Below are positions 35,331-43,994 of a DNA stretch of 64,000 nucleotides, piece after piece (the stretch's first letter is position 1; every line of letters begins with the position of its first letter). The notes beneath the pieces were generated by a model. That model was not told the DNA's origin. It made no database searches and worked only from the letters and a program-made list of their open reading frames with translations. A program made the translations under genes and the position numbers. This DNA comes from Muscardinus avellanarius. Taxonomy: Eukaryota > Chordata > Mammalia > Rodentia > Gliridae. The stretch lies in the NCBI GenBank assembly GCA_963383645.1, contig OY726571.1, positions 77,544,860-77,608,859 of the forward strand, in the 5' to 3' direction.

Positions 35331-35544
35331 AATAAAGGAAGAATCTGAAAGGGGCATGGGAATTCTTTGTGCTTTTTTTTTCTGTAAGTCTGAAATTATT
35401 TCAAATTTCAAAAATAACATTTTAATGTCTCTTAGAAGTGATCTGGTTTCTTTTTGTGACATTTCATAAAAACAAGTTTATAAAGTTTTGTTTGTTCTAA
35501 AATATCAAACCCTGAAGTAGTATATCTCAGGCATTTTATTTCTT

Positions 35545-35690
35545 CTTCTTTTTTTTTTTATACTGGATATTGAACCCAAGGAGCATTCTGTCTTTCAGCT
35601 ACACCCCTAACCCTTATTTTCAGACAGTGTCTTGCAGTGTTTCCTAGCCTAGCCAAACTTGTGATCCTCCCGTCTTAGCCTCCTAAGCCA
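35545..35690 (-). mobile_element. B1-dID SINE (old copy)
   Basis: Antisense tail gatattgaacccaaggagca. The B1 head is truncated by the adjoining CTC array. Confidence 0.8.
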
Positions 35691-35697
35691 AGGTGAT

Positions 35698-35783
35698 CAT
35701 CTCCTCCTCCTCCTCCTCCTCCTCCTCCTCCTCCTCCTCCTCCTCCTCCTCCTCCTCCTCCTCCTCCGTCTTCTTCTTCTTTT
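35698..35783. repeat. (CTC)22 trinucleotide array
   Basis: About 22 perfect CTC units, then CTT units, forming an 80-bp pure pyrimidine strand about 380 bp upstream of the CDKAL1 exon. Confidence 0.97.
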
Positions 35784-36139
35784 TTAATATCTTTTCTCCA
35801 GCAACATGGCAGGCAAGTCCAGTGCCCTTGTTATATACACAGACCTGGTCAGTAATTGGGTGCATTTATACCAGTGGAATATATTTTGAGAACATTCCTG
35901 TTATCTTTCAAATATGAAATGTAAATGTGCGGGTATTATAAGCAAAGTGTTTTTTAACTGTAGACTTTAAGCACAGCCATTTTTCTTTGTTAAATATTAT
36001 TTCTCAGGTTGAAATGATCACATCTTCTCTAGATTGTTATCTTCCATTCTCCCCAGAAAAGAAAAAGTTAAAAGCAAACATTGACACATTGGTTGAAAGC
36101 AGTAAATTCCAGCGAAGTTGTGTGAGTCTTGGTAATGTA

Positions 36140-36161
36140 TATTTATGTGCTTGCTTTGAAG
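36140..36161 (+). promoter_or_regulatory. Splice acceptor of the 121-nt CDKAL1 exon
   Basis: The sequence tttatgtgcttgctttgaag is T-rich but broken by purines, a weaker acceptor than that of the preceding exon. The nearest upstream AG is about 36 nt away, and a competing pyrimidine-AG lies at 36006-36007. Confidence 0.85.
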
Positions 36162-36282
36162 GTCACTCTGTGAGACTGCTGGGTCAGAAAAAGGATAATG
36201 GAAAGCGGTTGGGGGGCGCACGATTGGATTTGCCAAAGATTAGGAAGAACCCACTGATAGAAATCATTTCCATCAATACCGG
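36162..36282 (+). CDS. CDKAL1: CDKAL1 coding exon (about residues 173-213)
   Basis: This 121-nt exon continues CDKAL1 from the glycine split with the 49-nt exon. Its reading begins [19 protein letters not shown] and ends [15 protein letters not shown]. It covers the linker and the first strand of the radical-SAM domain. The next expected residue is the first cysteine of the CxxxCxxC motif (Cys214 in human) that binds the 4Fe-4S cluster cleaving S-adenosylmethionine; that exon is not in the window. The acceptor AG is at 36160-36161 with a modest pyrimidine tract; the donor is GG|GTAAGC at 36282/36283, so the exon ends two bases into the Gly codon. Without splicing, the frame stops at once (GGG TAA). 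All codons are intact. The frame is also open upstream in the intron to about 35987, which I regard as chance. Confidence 0.97.
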
Positions 36283-36288
36283 GTAAGC
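36283..36288 (+). promoter_or_regulatory. Splice donor of the 121-nt CDKAL1 exon
   Basis: GG|GTAAGC is a good 5' splice site. A register one base earlier (G|GGTAAG) has no GT at the boundary, so the exon end is set at 36282. Confidence 0.88.
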
Positions 36289-36690
36289 TGCTCACAAACA
36301 TGCTCATAAAATATTCAGCATGCTCCATGAATTCCACTTTGTTCTCTGGACACGTGACATTGGAAAGTAGTTGAATGTTTTCTTAGGAAAGAAAAATCAC
36401 CAAAAGCTATAAAGCTTCCAATGCAGTTTCTTCTAAAGAGCTTTCTGTCTGCCAATGAGATTTATATTTGCAGCAGGCATTTATATCTTTGATTGGCAAT
36501 ATTCTTTTCATTTTTGGTAATAAACCTGGATTTCATTTTCCTGCTATGCCCTTGGTTAAAGTCATCTTAAAAAAGAGTATTTTGTGGAATAGTTAATGAT
36601 TCACCTGAATATATTTTCAATAGAGTTATAGGAAATGTTTCTCCATACACTGTGTTTTGATGATTAATGATGCATGCCTTTCTGTTTTCT
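36289..36690. other. Intron after the 121-nt exon
   Basis: No repeat recognised. Typical AT-rich intron. Confidence 0.45.
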
Positions 36691-36692
36691 TC

Positions 36693-36778
36693 CTTATTTT
36701 TGTGATGCTGGGATTGAACCCAGGGTCTTGCTTACTCTAGGTGAGGACTGTTTGAATTGAGCTATATTCTAACCCCTG
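36693..36778 (-). mobile_element. ID-like tRNA-derived SINE
   Basis: Antisense ID: gctgggattgaacccagggt ... attgagctatattctaaccc. Confidence 0.8.
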
Positions 36779-37559
36779 TGGTGCGTATTTTAAAATGGTG
36801 TTATTGTGACCTTTAAATAAAAAAAAATAGGCCTAAGACTCAGTGTTAAGTACTCTTTCATTTTCACACCTTGGTCTAATGTCCTTCCTGATTATAACTT
36901 TCTCTATCCATCCTTTGATTTATTTGCGTCTACTAAATTTTGTTTCTTTATAACTCCAGATGGAAAGGTTACATTTTTTTTCTGAAAATTTAATGAAATC
37001 AAGGGCTTTCATCCGATGGAGTGTGGGGAGGACCAGTGCACCCATAGAGGCCCCTCTCGTTCCTTACAAGTTGATTCTCCTTCTCTTTGTCATCTTCCTC
37101 CCGTCTCCTTCCAATCTCTTCCCCCTCTGCCCTTTCTTTGTGCGTTTCCTGTTGAGTACAAGTAGACTCAGCTTGCCTTTTCCCATGCCTGCCCGTGTCT
37201 CCGAGCCTGTGCCCGTCTTCCTGCATAGCCACGTACTCACTTGCTGTCTTTTCTCTCGTCTCATTTCTCCTGGTTCATCTGCACACTGCTACCAAAGAAG
37301 TGTGAAGCGGTTGTCTGGATTCTGCTCAAAGTGCGTTGGGGTGGCACGCAGTTGGCTTGGGAACTGCTTTAGACCAGCCTCTGGCCATCCTTGTTAAAGG
37401 TGCAAACAGCTCGACCCATGAAGCCCAGAGGTGAGCGGTTAAAGCCAGAGTTTATTTAGTACTGGCCAGGTGGCTCCCTAGCCTGAGCAGAGTTAGGCAC
37501 GCAAGGCTGTCTACTCCTTTTCCATCTTGGTTATTCTCCTTCTCGGGCATTGCAGAGCC

Positions 37560-37830
37560 TTCTTTTCAACTCCTGACTTTCCTGGTAAAATTGCAGTGTT
37601 CCTTTGTGCCCTGTCTTCTGCATTTGCCTCATTTCTTCTCTGTAACGTTCACCCCTATTACAGACACACATTCATAAGCACTCTCATGCCATTTCTCCTC
37701 GTGGTCTGTAGACTCGATGAGGCAGGGACTTTGAACTGCCTTATTTACCACTCTATGTCCAGTACACAGAAGAGTGTACACAGATCGGGTTTAATGAATA
37801 CTCATGTATTTAATAAATGATCGAGTCATA
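37560..37830 (+). mobile_element. L2 LINE fragment
   Basis: gactcgatgaggcagggact ... ctatgtccagtacacagaag ... taatgaatactcatg matches L2 3' order. Confidence 0.6.
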
Positions 37831-37989
37831 TACTTTTAAAGTTTATGGAATGATACTAACCTCCCTTCATAGGACAGATTGCTGTGCTAGTTAGATAATA
37901 ACTCTTGAAATTTGCTGGCCAAGCATACTTTCTCATGAACAATGTCTTAGAGAGGGGCAGAGTCAGTGTTTTTTAGCCTTCTGTTTTTT

Positions 37990-38585
37990 GGACAAATGGG
38001 ACCAACTGGCCCTCTTCTCCCCGACTCATGCCTTTCAGTGCGTTCCTATGTCAGGGTGTTCCACCCCTGATTCATTTGCTTCCTTCAAGGTGACTGTGCA
38101 GCCACTTTGGACCCTTTACTCATCCCCTTCTTTCTTAGTCTCGATGTTCTCTTCTTTATTTATTCTCTGCCCACCCAACACTCTGGCGTTTACGCTGCCT
38201 CAGCTACTTGAATTTCTCAGACACCAAGCGCTTCTGTCTCAGGTCCAGACCTCCTTGCACACCGCGGGTTCCCTGGTATGCCTGTCCTTCCCATCCACAC
38301 CATGGCCATCCTTCCCTGCTCAGCATCCTGTCTGCCTGCCCCTCTGTGCAGATGGCTGCATGCTCCTCCCTCCACGGCTGGGCCAAAGCCTTCTCCCTCC
38401 ATTGTGCACCCACAGCACCGGCTGGCTAGGGAGCAGCTTGTGGTGCTGCTCAGCCTGGGCCACTCTCATCCCCCAGTCCAGGCCAGCATCCTGGCTGCTG
38501 AAAGCATTTTAGTTCTTAGCACATTCTTCACCCCGAAGTTCGGCATCTAACAAAATGAGTACTCTGAAAATATTTGTTGAATGAA
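37990..38585 (+). mobile_element. L2-like LINE fragment
   Basis: C/T-rich sense L2-like text ends in gaaaatatttgttgaatgaa, the canonical L2 terminus. The 174-codon frame here is therefore not a gene. Confidence 0.5.
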
Positions 38586-38636
38586 TATTTTAAGATCATT
38601 GCTAGAAATCATAATTTTTAGATTAATTAAAAAAAT

Positions 38637-38846
38637 TTTGTGTGTGTGGGTCTGGGGATGGAGCCAAGGGGTATTCGACCTCTGAGCTACACCCCCTGCC
38701 CTATTTTTTATTCTTTATTTTGAAACCGGGTCTCACTGAGTTGCAGAGGGCCTCACTAAGTAACTGAGGCTGTCTGCGTACTGCGATCCTCCGGTCTCAG
38801 CCTCTTGAATGCTGGGATTACAAGCGTGCGCCACCATACCCAGCAT
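38637..38846 (-). mobile_element. B1-dID SINE
   Basis: Antisense dimer with GT-rich tail and head ending ccaccatacccagc. Target atttaaaatt-like at the right. Confidence 0.9.
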
Positions 38847-39025
38847 TTAAAATTCTTTTTCAAATGTCTCACATTTGAAAAGTTACAAAATTGCTTTAGT
38901 CAACCATTTGAAAGAATTTAGAAATTTCATGTATATCCTCCGAAGCTCCCTTCTCATGAATTTAGAATTTCTTCAAATGTGTCTGTCCTATAGACCAAAG
39001 CTCACTGGCATCTGCTGTCACTCTT

Positions 39026-39175
39026 TTTATTTTTATTTTTATTTTTTATTTTTTATTGGTGCACTGTATTCATACATCATAGTGGGATACAAACTTTTGT
39101 AGACATACATGCACACATCGCCCAGTCAGCCCCCACCCGATCCCCACCCCATTCTCTCCCCATCCCTCCCTCCCA
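39026..39175 (-). mobile_element. LINE-1 3'UTR end and A-rich tail
   Basis: The block ggtgcactgtattcatacat, then catagtggga follows the T-rich tail. The same sequence forms the tiny LINE-1 insertion at 57827-57891, which confirms it as this family's 3' end. Confidence 0.85.
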
Positions 39176-39404
39176 TGCTTGGCTTAGTGGTTGACATCTA
39201 GTATTATAGCAATTTATCCAGAATTAAAAATGATAATCTCACATAACAGTTTCATTTGTCTGATACCAAGCTTTTGATGACTTGAAGATAACATTTCAAT
39301 ATTTCTTTTTACTTTCTTTCTTACCAGAGAATATTTTTTTTCTATTTTTTTTGGTGAAACTATCATATATTTATTTTATTTATTTTTCAGAAAAAAATAT
39401 ATCC

Positions 39405-40098
39405 TAATATGGAAAATGGACTCTAGATACCCAAAACGATCTTGAAAAAGAACAAAGCTAGAAGATATATACTTTCTGATTTCAAACCATATAAAGCTAC
39501 AATAATTGAAACAGTGTAGTACTATTCTAAAGGCAGATATATAAACCATTGGAGTTAAATAAAGCCTAGAGCTAAATTCTTCCTATATTGTCAAGTTATT
39601 TTTGACAAGGTTTCCACGAACATTTGGTGGTGGAAATAATAATCTTTTAACTCAATATTGTTGAAACATAATAATTACATGGAAAAGAATAAAGTTGGAC
39701 CTTTACCTAATCCCATATACAAATATTAACTCAAAATAGATAAAAGACCTAAATATAAATCTTAAGACTATAAACTTTTAGGAGAAAATCTGGGTCATAA
39801 AACCTCACAACATTGAAATTGGCAGTGATTTCTTGGATATGATTTCAATGGCACAGGCAACATAAGAGTATACAAACTCCCTAAAAAATAAAAAAAAATA
39901 TTGTATATCCAAAGACAATGTAAACAGAGTTAACAGTTACTACTAGAATGGGATAAAATATTTCCAAATGCTGTATCTGAAGGTATATTAATATTCCAAC
40001 TAGAAATCCTAAAAATTAACAACAATAAAGGCAAACAATACCATTTAGAGATAGGTAAAAGACTAACATAAATAATGAATCTCCACAGATAACCAATC
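39405..40098 (+). mobile_element. Old LINE-1 ORF2 fragment inside the composite
   Basis: cttgaaaaagaacaaagcta, tttctgatttcaaaccatat and tggcagtgatttcttggata are sense ORF2 phrases with many indels. It ends at the very edge of the antisense ORF1 stop codon. It is much more decayed than the LINE-1 parts on either side. Confidence 0.85.
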
Positions 40099-41016
40099 TT
40101 AGTTGTCTGTTGGATGGAAACTCTTGTTTCTCTGGTTCTGGTGTGTGTTACCTATTTCTTCTTTGTAGTTAATCTCTTTGAGTATTTTCTCTAGCGCTGG
40201 TTTTGAAGACAAAAATTCCTTCAGTTTCTGTTTGTCATGGAAGCTTCTTATTTCTCCATCTAATTTGATAGAAAGTTTTGCTGGGTAGGAAATTTTTGGC
40301 TGGTAGTTGTTTTCTTTCAGAGTTTGGAATATGTTACTCCAAGCCCTTCTGGCTCTCATGACTTGGTTTGGGAAGTCTGGAGTGATTCTAATTGGTTTGC
40401 CTCTGAATGTCACTTGGTCCTTTGTTTTTGTTGCCTTTAAGATTCTCTGCTTGGCTTCCACATTGGTCATTTTGACAATTATGTTGCGTGGGGATCCTCT
40501 TCTCCGATCCTGTCTAAAGGGAGTTCTATAAGTTTCCTGGATCTGTGTATCAACCTCTTGCTCTATGTTTGGAAAATTTTCTGCTATTACTTCCTTGAAG
40601 AGATTGTTGATCCCTTTGGTTTCACTTTCTTTTCCCTCCTCTATTCCAATTATTCTTAGGTTAGCTCTCTTAAAATGGGCCCATATTTCTTCAATGTCAG
40701 ATTCCTGCTGTTGGATATTTTTTTCTAGATTAGAAACTATGCGTTCATTTTTGGAATGATCATCTTCTAAGAGCGAGATTCTGTTCTCCATGTGGTCTAA
40801 TCGGTTGTTTGTGCTTTGAATTGAGGCCTTTACTTCATTAATTGCATCCTTTATCTCTTTTTGGCTCTCTCTGAGTTCTTTTCGAAGCACCTCTATTATT
40901 TCTACAGTTATTTTCCTGATTTGATCTTCTAGAAATCTCTGATTTTCTTTTTTATCGTGTTCTGATGTTGTGGGGTTGTGGGCATTCATTGCTCCAGTAT
41001 TATTCCTCTTTCCCAT
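40099..41016 (-). CDS. LINE-1 ORF1 protein (intact)
   Basis: An uninterrupted 305-codon frame encodes the LINE-1 ORF1 RNA-binding protein, a trimeric nucleic-acid chaperone that coats LINE-1 RNA in the cytoplasm. The start is the ATG at 41014-41016 (MGKRNN..., A at -3 and G at +4), like the MGK start of human ORF1. The frame stays open 15 codons further to a GTG, which is not a likely start. From this ATG: basic disordered N-terminus (1-24), heptad-rich coiled coil (about 25-115), RRM (about 116-212, with NLRIIGI and PRNIIVKM strands) and C-terminal domain (about 213-305, with RRAW, YPAKL and FHDKQKLKEFL). It is slightly shorter than human ORF1 (338 aa). No stops or frameshifts are visible, which implies recent insertion. 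No ORF2 follows. Confidence 0.95.
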   Translation of the reverse strand: MGKRNNTGAMNAHNPTTSEHDKKENQRFLEDQIRKITVEIIEVLRKELRESQKEIKDAINEVKASIQSTNNRLDHMENRISLLEDDHSKNERIVSNLEKNIQQQESDIEEIWAHFKRANLRIIGIEEGKESETKGINNLFKEVIAENFPNIEQEVDTQIQETYRTPFRQDRRRGSPRNIIVKMTNVEAKQRILKATKTKDQVTFRGKPIRITPDFPNQVMRARRAWSNIFQTLKENNYQPKISYPAKLSIKLDGEIRSFHDKQKLKEFLSSKPALEKILKEINYKEEIGNTHQNQRNKSFHPTDN

Positions 41017-41345
41017 GATTTCAGAAGTTTGTGCCTTCTCTGGGTTCTTCCCTTGGGTCACTATAACTTCACTTAAGGTGTTCTGGATCTCGAGTCTGTA
41101 GTATCTCAGACCCCAGTACTCCTTTACGTGGTTGTATCACAGAGTTTCCGACCCAGAGAGTCGATAGAGGCTGCTTTAGACTGTGGGGTGTGCCAGGTTG
41201 CACGTTCTCTTATGGTGTAATATCTCTGCCACCGCCACTCCCCCACTGGGTCAAGTCCCAGGGAGTACAGTACTGGTATTTCTCCTCTGTGGCCCGCAAT
41301 TTGACTCACTGTTCTTGAGTACGCAGATGTAGCTGTACTGGATTC

Positions 41346-41700
41346 GGTGAATTCTCTACTGCTGCCGCCGGTGGCAATATGGCGCCGCTGCTACGCCCTC
41401 GGCCGTGAGGCTGGCGTATTTCTTCTTGGTTTTGATTTCCACTCTGAATCCCTGCAGCGTGTGCTGAGCTCAGCCACTTGGAGCTTTAGATTTTACCTGT
41501 GGCGAGAAATCCCGCCTGGCTGTTCCGCAGCGGCTCACCTCGGCTTACTGTAGCCGTCCGGTGAATTCGCCGCTGCCGCTGGCAGTATGGTGCTGCTACC
41601 GCGGCCTCAGGCGTGAGGCCAGTGTATCTCCTCTGTGGCTCTGAGCTCTGTTCTCAGTCTGCTTTCTCTCTGGAGTCTGGTGATTTTTTTTGTTTCTCTG
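41346..41700. repeat. 214-bp promoter monomers
   Basis: Unit 1 41346-41559 is complete and unit 2 from 41560 is partial. Similarity is strongest over the first 80 bp of each. Unit 1 keeps a caatatggcgcc core (41375-41386), which is changed in unit 2. Confidence 0.75.
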
Positions 41701-41791
41701 GTGATGGTGTTTTCTGGCTATGAAAGGCGCTGATTTTGTGGTAATGGAGATTAGTTGTTAGCGGGGCTCTTAAGCCCCGCTTTTCTCGGTC

Positions 41792-41800
41792 GCCATCTTC
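41792..41800 (-). promoter_or_regulatory. YY1-like site at LINE-1 5' end
   Basis: On the element strand, GAAGATGGC(GAC) occurs within the first 15 bases, where human LINE-1 has its YY1 site that directs transcription start. Confidence 0.65.
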
Positions 41801-41819
41801 CCGGAATGCTGTCACTCTT

Positions 41820-42140
41820 AAATCCCCTCATGTTCCTAGAGAACTGGCCCTTTGTAAATAAATGGACTCATATATCCTTAATATTAAGAGAATTCCATTC
41901 CATGCATATTATCTTCAACTGAGATGAGTTGCTAGTCTCTTCTGACTACTAGTGGTTTTCCTGGATCAGTTGCAGCCTTACCACTTGCTCTCAGGTGGCG
42001 GAATCCTCATGAAGACTTGTTCACGCTATCCCTTTTTCAGCATCTTGGCTTGGATTCCTCCCCCTGCCCTTTCTTTCCCTTTTTGTTGTTGGTGGAACTC
42101 ATTGCTTTTCCCCCTCACACTTTAAATTATTTTTTAAATG
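41820..42140. other. Intron, nothing recognised
   Basis: Continues the pre-insertion locus after the LINE-1. It may be a worn repeat but I cannot name it. Confidence 0.4.
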
Positions 42141-42150
42141 ATTATACCCC

Positions 42151-42331
42151 TTGTCGCCTAATCCTCCCACTTGGGAGGCAGAGACAGGAGGGCCACGCAA
42201 GTTCGAAGCCAACCTCGCTGGCTTAAGAGACCCTGTTTCCAAATAAAATATAAAATAGGTCTGGGAGTGGAGCCTGGAGCCTGGAGGTAGAAGGGTTCCA
42301 TCCCCTGTACCACCAGAAAGAAGAAGAAAAA
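42151..42331 (+). mobile_element. 5'-truncated B1-dID SINE (hairpin subfamily)
   Basis: Exact target duplication attatacccc lies at 42141-42150 and 42332-42341. About 25 bp of the head are absent, including part of the A box. The tail has a small gagcctg duplication. Confidence 0.93.
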
Positions 42332-42866
42332 ATTATACCCCTAAATTTTTTTTTTCCGTAGCAAATTCTCCTTTCTAAAATAAATACTTTTTAATGTTTT
42401 ACCTCTTTCAAATTAAATTTGGAGATGTAAATTTTGTATTTCTTTCATTTTCCATTTAGGAGGTGCTTTTGTAGCGCATTTTGTTATATGTATTAATAAA
42501 TTCAAGTTGCCATTAGTCTCGACAGTTATATGCTGTGTAACATTTCTTAAAATTAAAAAGTATATTGCTTTGGCTAAGGAAGAAGTTGTTATAATAATAT
42601 TATTAGCATAATAATTATGAAAATGACATAGAGTATATCTATAAAGGTACCTTCTATTTCTAGAGTAATATTTTTTTCTTATATTCTTTTCTAATTTTAT
42701 GTTCAATGATTCATCTCTATTTGTTTGCTATCTTTAATATAGAAATTTAGCCTAGGTGGCATTTTGATTTAATTTACAATGCTCTTCTTGTTTTTTGAAG
42801 TGAGTTTTTATTTAAAGCAGCCATTTGACCAAATGTAACTCTTATTTCTAGACTGCATCTTATTTT

Positions 42867-43101
42867 TTAATTTTTAATTTTTAAATATTTTGCGGTACTG
42901 GGGATGGAACCTAGGGGCATTCTACCTCCGAACTACACCCCCAGCCCTATTTTTTTTTTTTATTCTTTATTTTGAAGCAGGGTCTCACTGAATTGCAGTG
43001 CGCCTCACTAAGTATTAGCTGAGGCTCTCCACAAACCGTGATCCTCCTGTCTCAGCCTCCCAGATGCGGGGATTACAAGTGTGTGCCACCACGCCTGGCT
43101 T
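42867..43101 (-). mobile_element. B1-dID SINE
   Basis: Target tagactg(c/t)atctt repeated on both sides. Confidence 0.92.
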
Positions 43102-43204
43102 TAGACTGTATCTTCTAAAGAGGAAATAAACATGCTTGTCTAGTAGGGTGATCTGACAGCTATATAGACTTGACTGAACATGGGCCAGGATCAGGTAGAT
43201 GATA

Positions 43205-43400
43205 ACTTCCATTGTTTATTGAGTGTTTAGTAGAGGTTAGACATAGTGCTATATGGAATGTGTACTGTTTCCTGCCTTTAGTTCTCATAACAGCCTGGAG
43301 ACATACATTTGTTTTTAATAGATGAGGACGCTAAGACACAGAGAGGTTGGGTGACTTCACAGAGTCACACAACTGGAAAGTGACTGAGATGGACGCTTTT
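43205..43400 (-). mobile_element. MIR SINE
   Basis: gtttattgagtgtttagtag ... gatgaggacgctaagacaca ... cacagagtcacacaactgga is antisense MIR. Confidence 0.85.
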
Positions 43401-43574
43401 CTCGTAACTGTCCCCCCACGCAGAGTATTTCATGGTTTCTGAAAACCATGGGTTCCTATCCAGTGAGTTAAGCAGAGTAAGTAAAAGAATCTATTCTGGG
43501 AGCATAAGAATCTTTGCATTATAGTGACATTTGAACTGGGGCCTCAAAGATAGGTAAAATATTGCTAATTATAT

Positions 43575-43990
43575 ATGGAGGTGCATTGGGTTTTTATTCT
43601 TGTCCTAAGAAATTAGCAAGTGCAGACTTGGTGGTTTAATATAACACAAATTCATTATCTTTGGGGGAGGGGTCAGAAGTTTAACATAGGTCTTCCTGTG
43701 CTAAAATTGGTGTTGGTATAACTGTGTTTGGGGGCTGAGGAGAGAATCAGTTTCTTTGCTTTTTCTCCAATTAGAGGCTACCTACATGCTTTTTTGCATG
43801 AGGCCCCTTTATTCCATCTTCTATTTCTTTGTGTAGGTCTTCCCTAGTCTCATTTCCATCTAACTCTCTTCTGCTTTCAAGTGAGTACCTTGGGCACACT
43901 GGGAAAATCCAGGATAATCTATTTTAATGTTAGCTAATTAGCAACCTTAATTTAATATGTGGTGTCAATTCCCCCTTTGCCATGCCAGGT
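43575..43990. mobile_element. Ancient mammalian interspersed repeat, class unassigned
   Basis: cacaaattcattatcttt ... gtcagaagtttaacataggt ... ttagcaaccttaatttaata is in the order of a common old mammalian repeat. I do not give a family name. Confidence 0.5.
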
Positions 43991-43994
43991 TATA

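Larger units (their letters stand above)
41017..41806 (-). promoter_or_regulatory. LINE-1 5'UTR/promoter with tandem monomers
   Basis: GC- and CpG-rich relative to the intron. Two related units start at 41346 and 41560 (both ggtgaattc...), 214 bp apart, and share the (gcc/gct)-rich core, ctacgccctc/ctaccgcggc and cgtgaggc blocks. A weaker third unit lies to the left. Such tandem promoter monomers are known in mouse LINE-1. Confidence 0.8.
39013..41819 (-). mobile_element. Young composite LINE-1 insertion
   Basis: The 13-bp target duplication tgctgtcactctt lies at 39013-39025 and 41807-41819. The integration junction reads CTCTT/AAAT, consistent with the LINE-1 endonuclease. In element order (minus strand): 5'UTR (about 41806-41017), intact ORF1 (41016-40099), then, in place of ORF2, an old LINE-1 fragment in the opposite orientation (about 40098-39405), about 230 bp of unassigned AT-rich DNA, a short LINE-1 3'UTR (about 39170-39050) and an A-rich tail of AAAAT units. 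ORF2 is absent, so the copy cannot mobilise by itself. An assembly join or later gene conversion could also explain the foreign middle. Confidence 0.85.

Noticed and set aside
35987..36161. Frame extension upstream of the CDKAL1 exon as extra coding sequence
   Set aside because: The known protein joins directly from the 49-nt exon to the bases at 36162, and the upstream acceptor would shift the frame.
37988..38512. 174-codon + strand open frame
   Set aside because: The composition is C/T-rich L2-like sequence ending in an L2 terminus; no splice or start context supports a gene.
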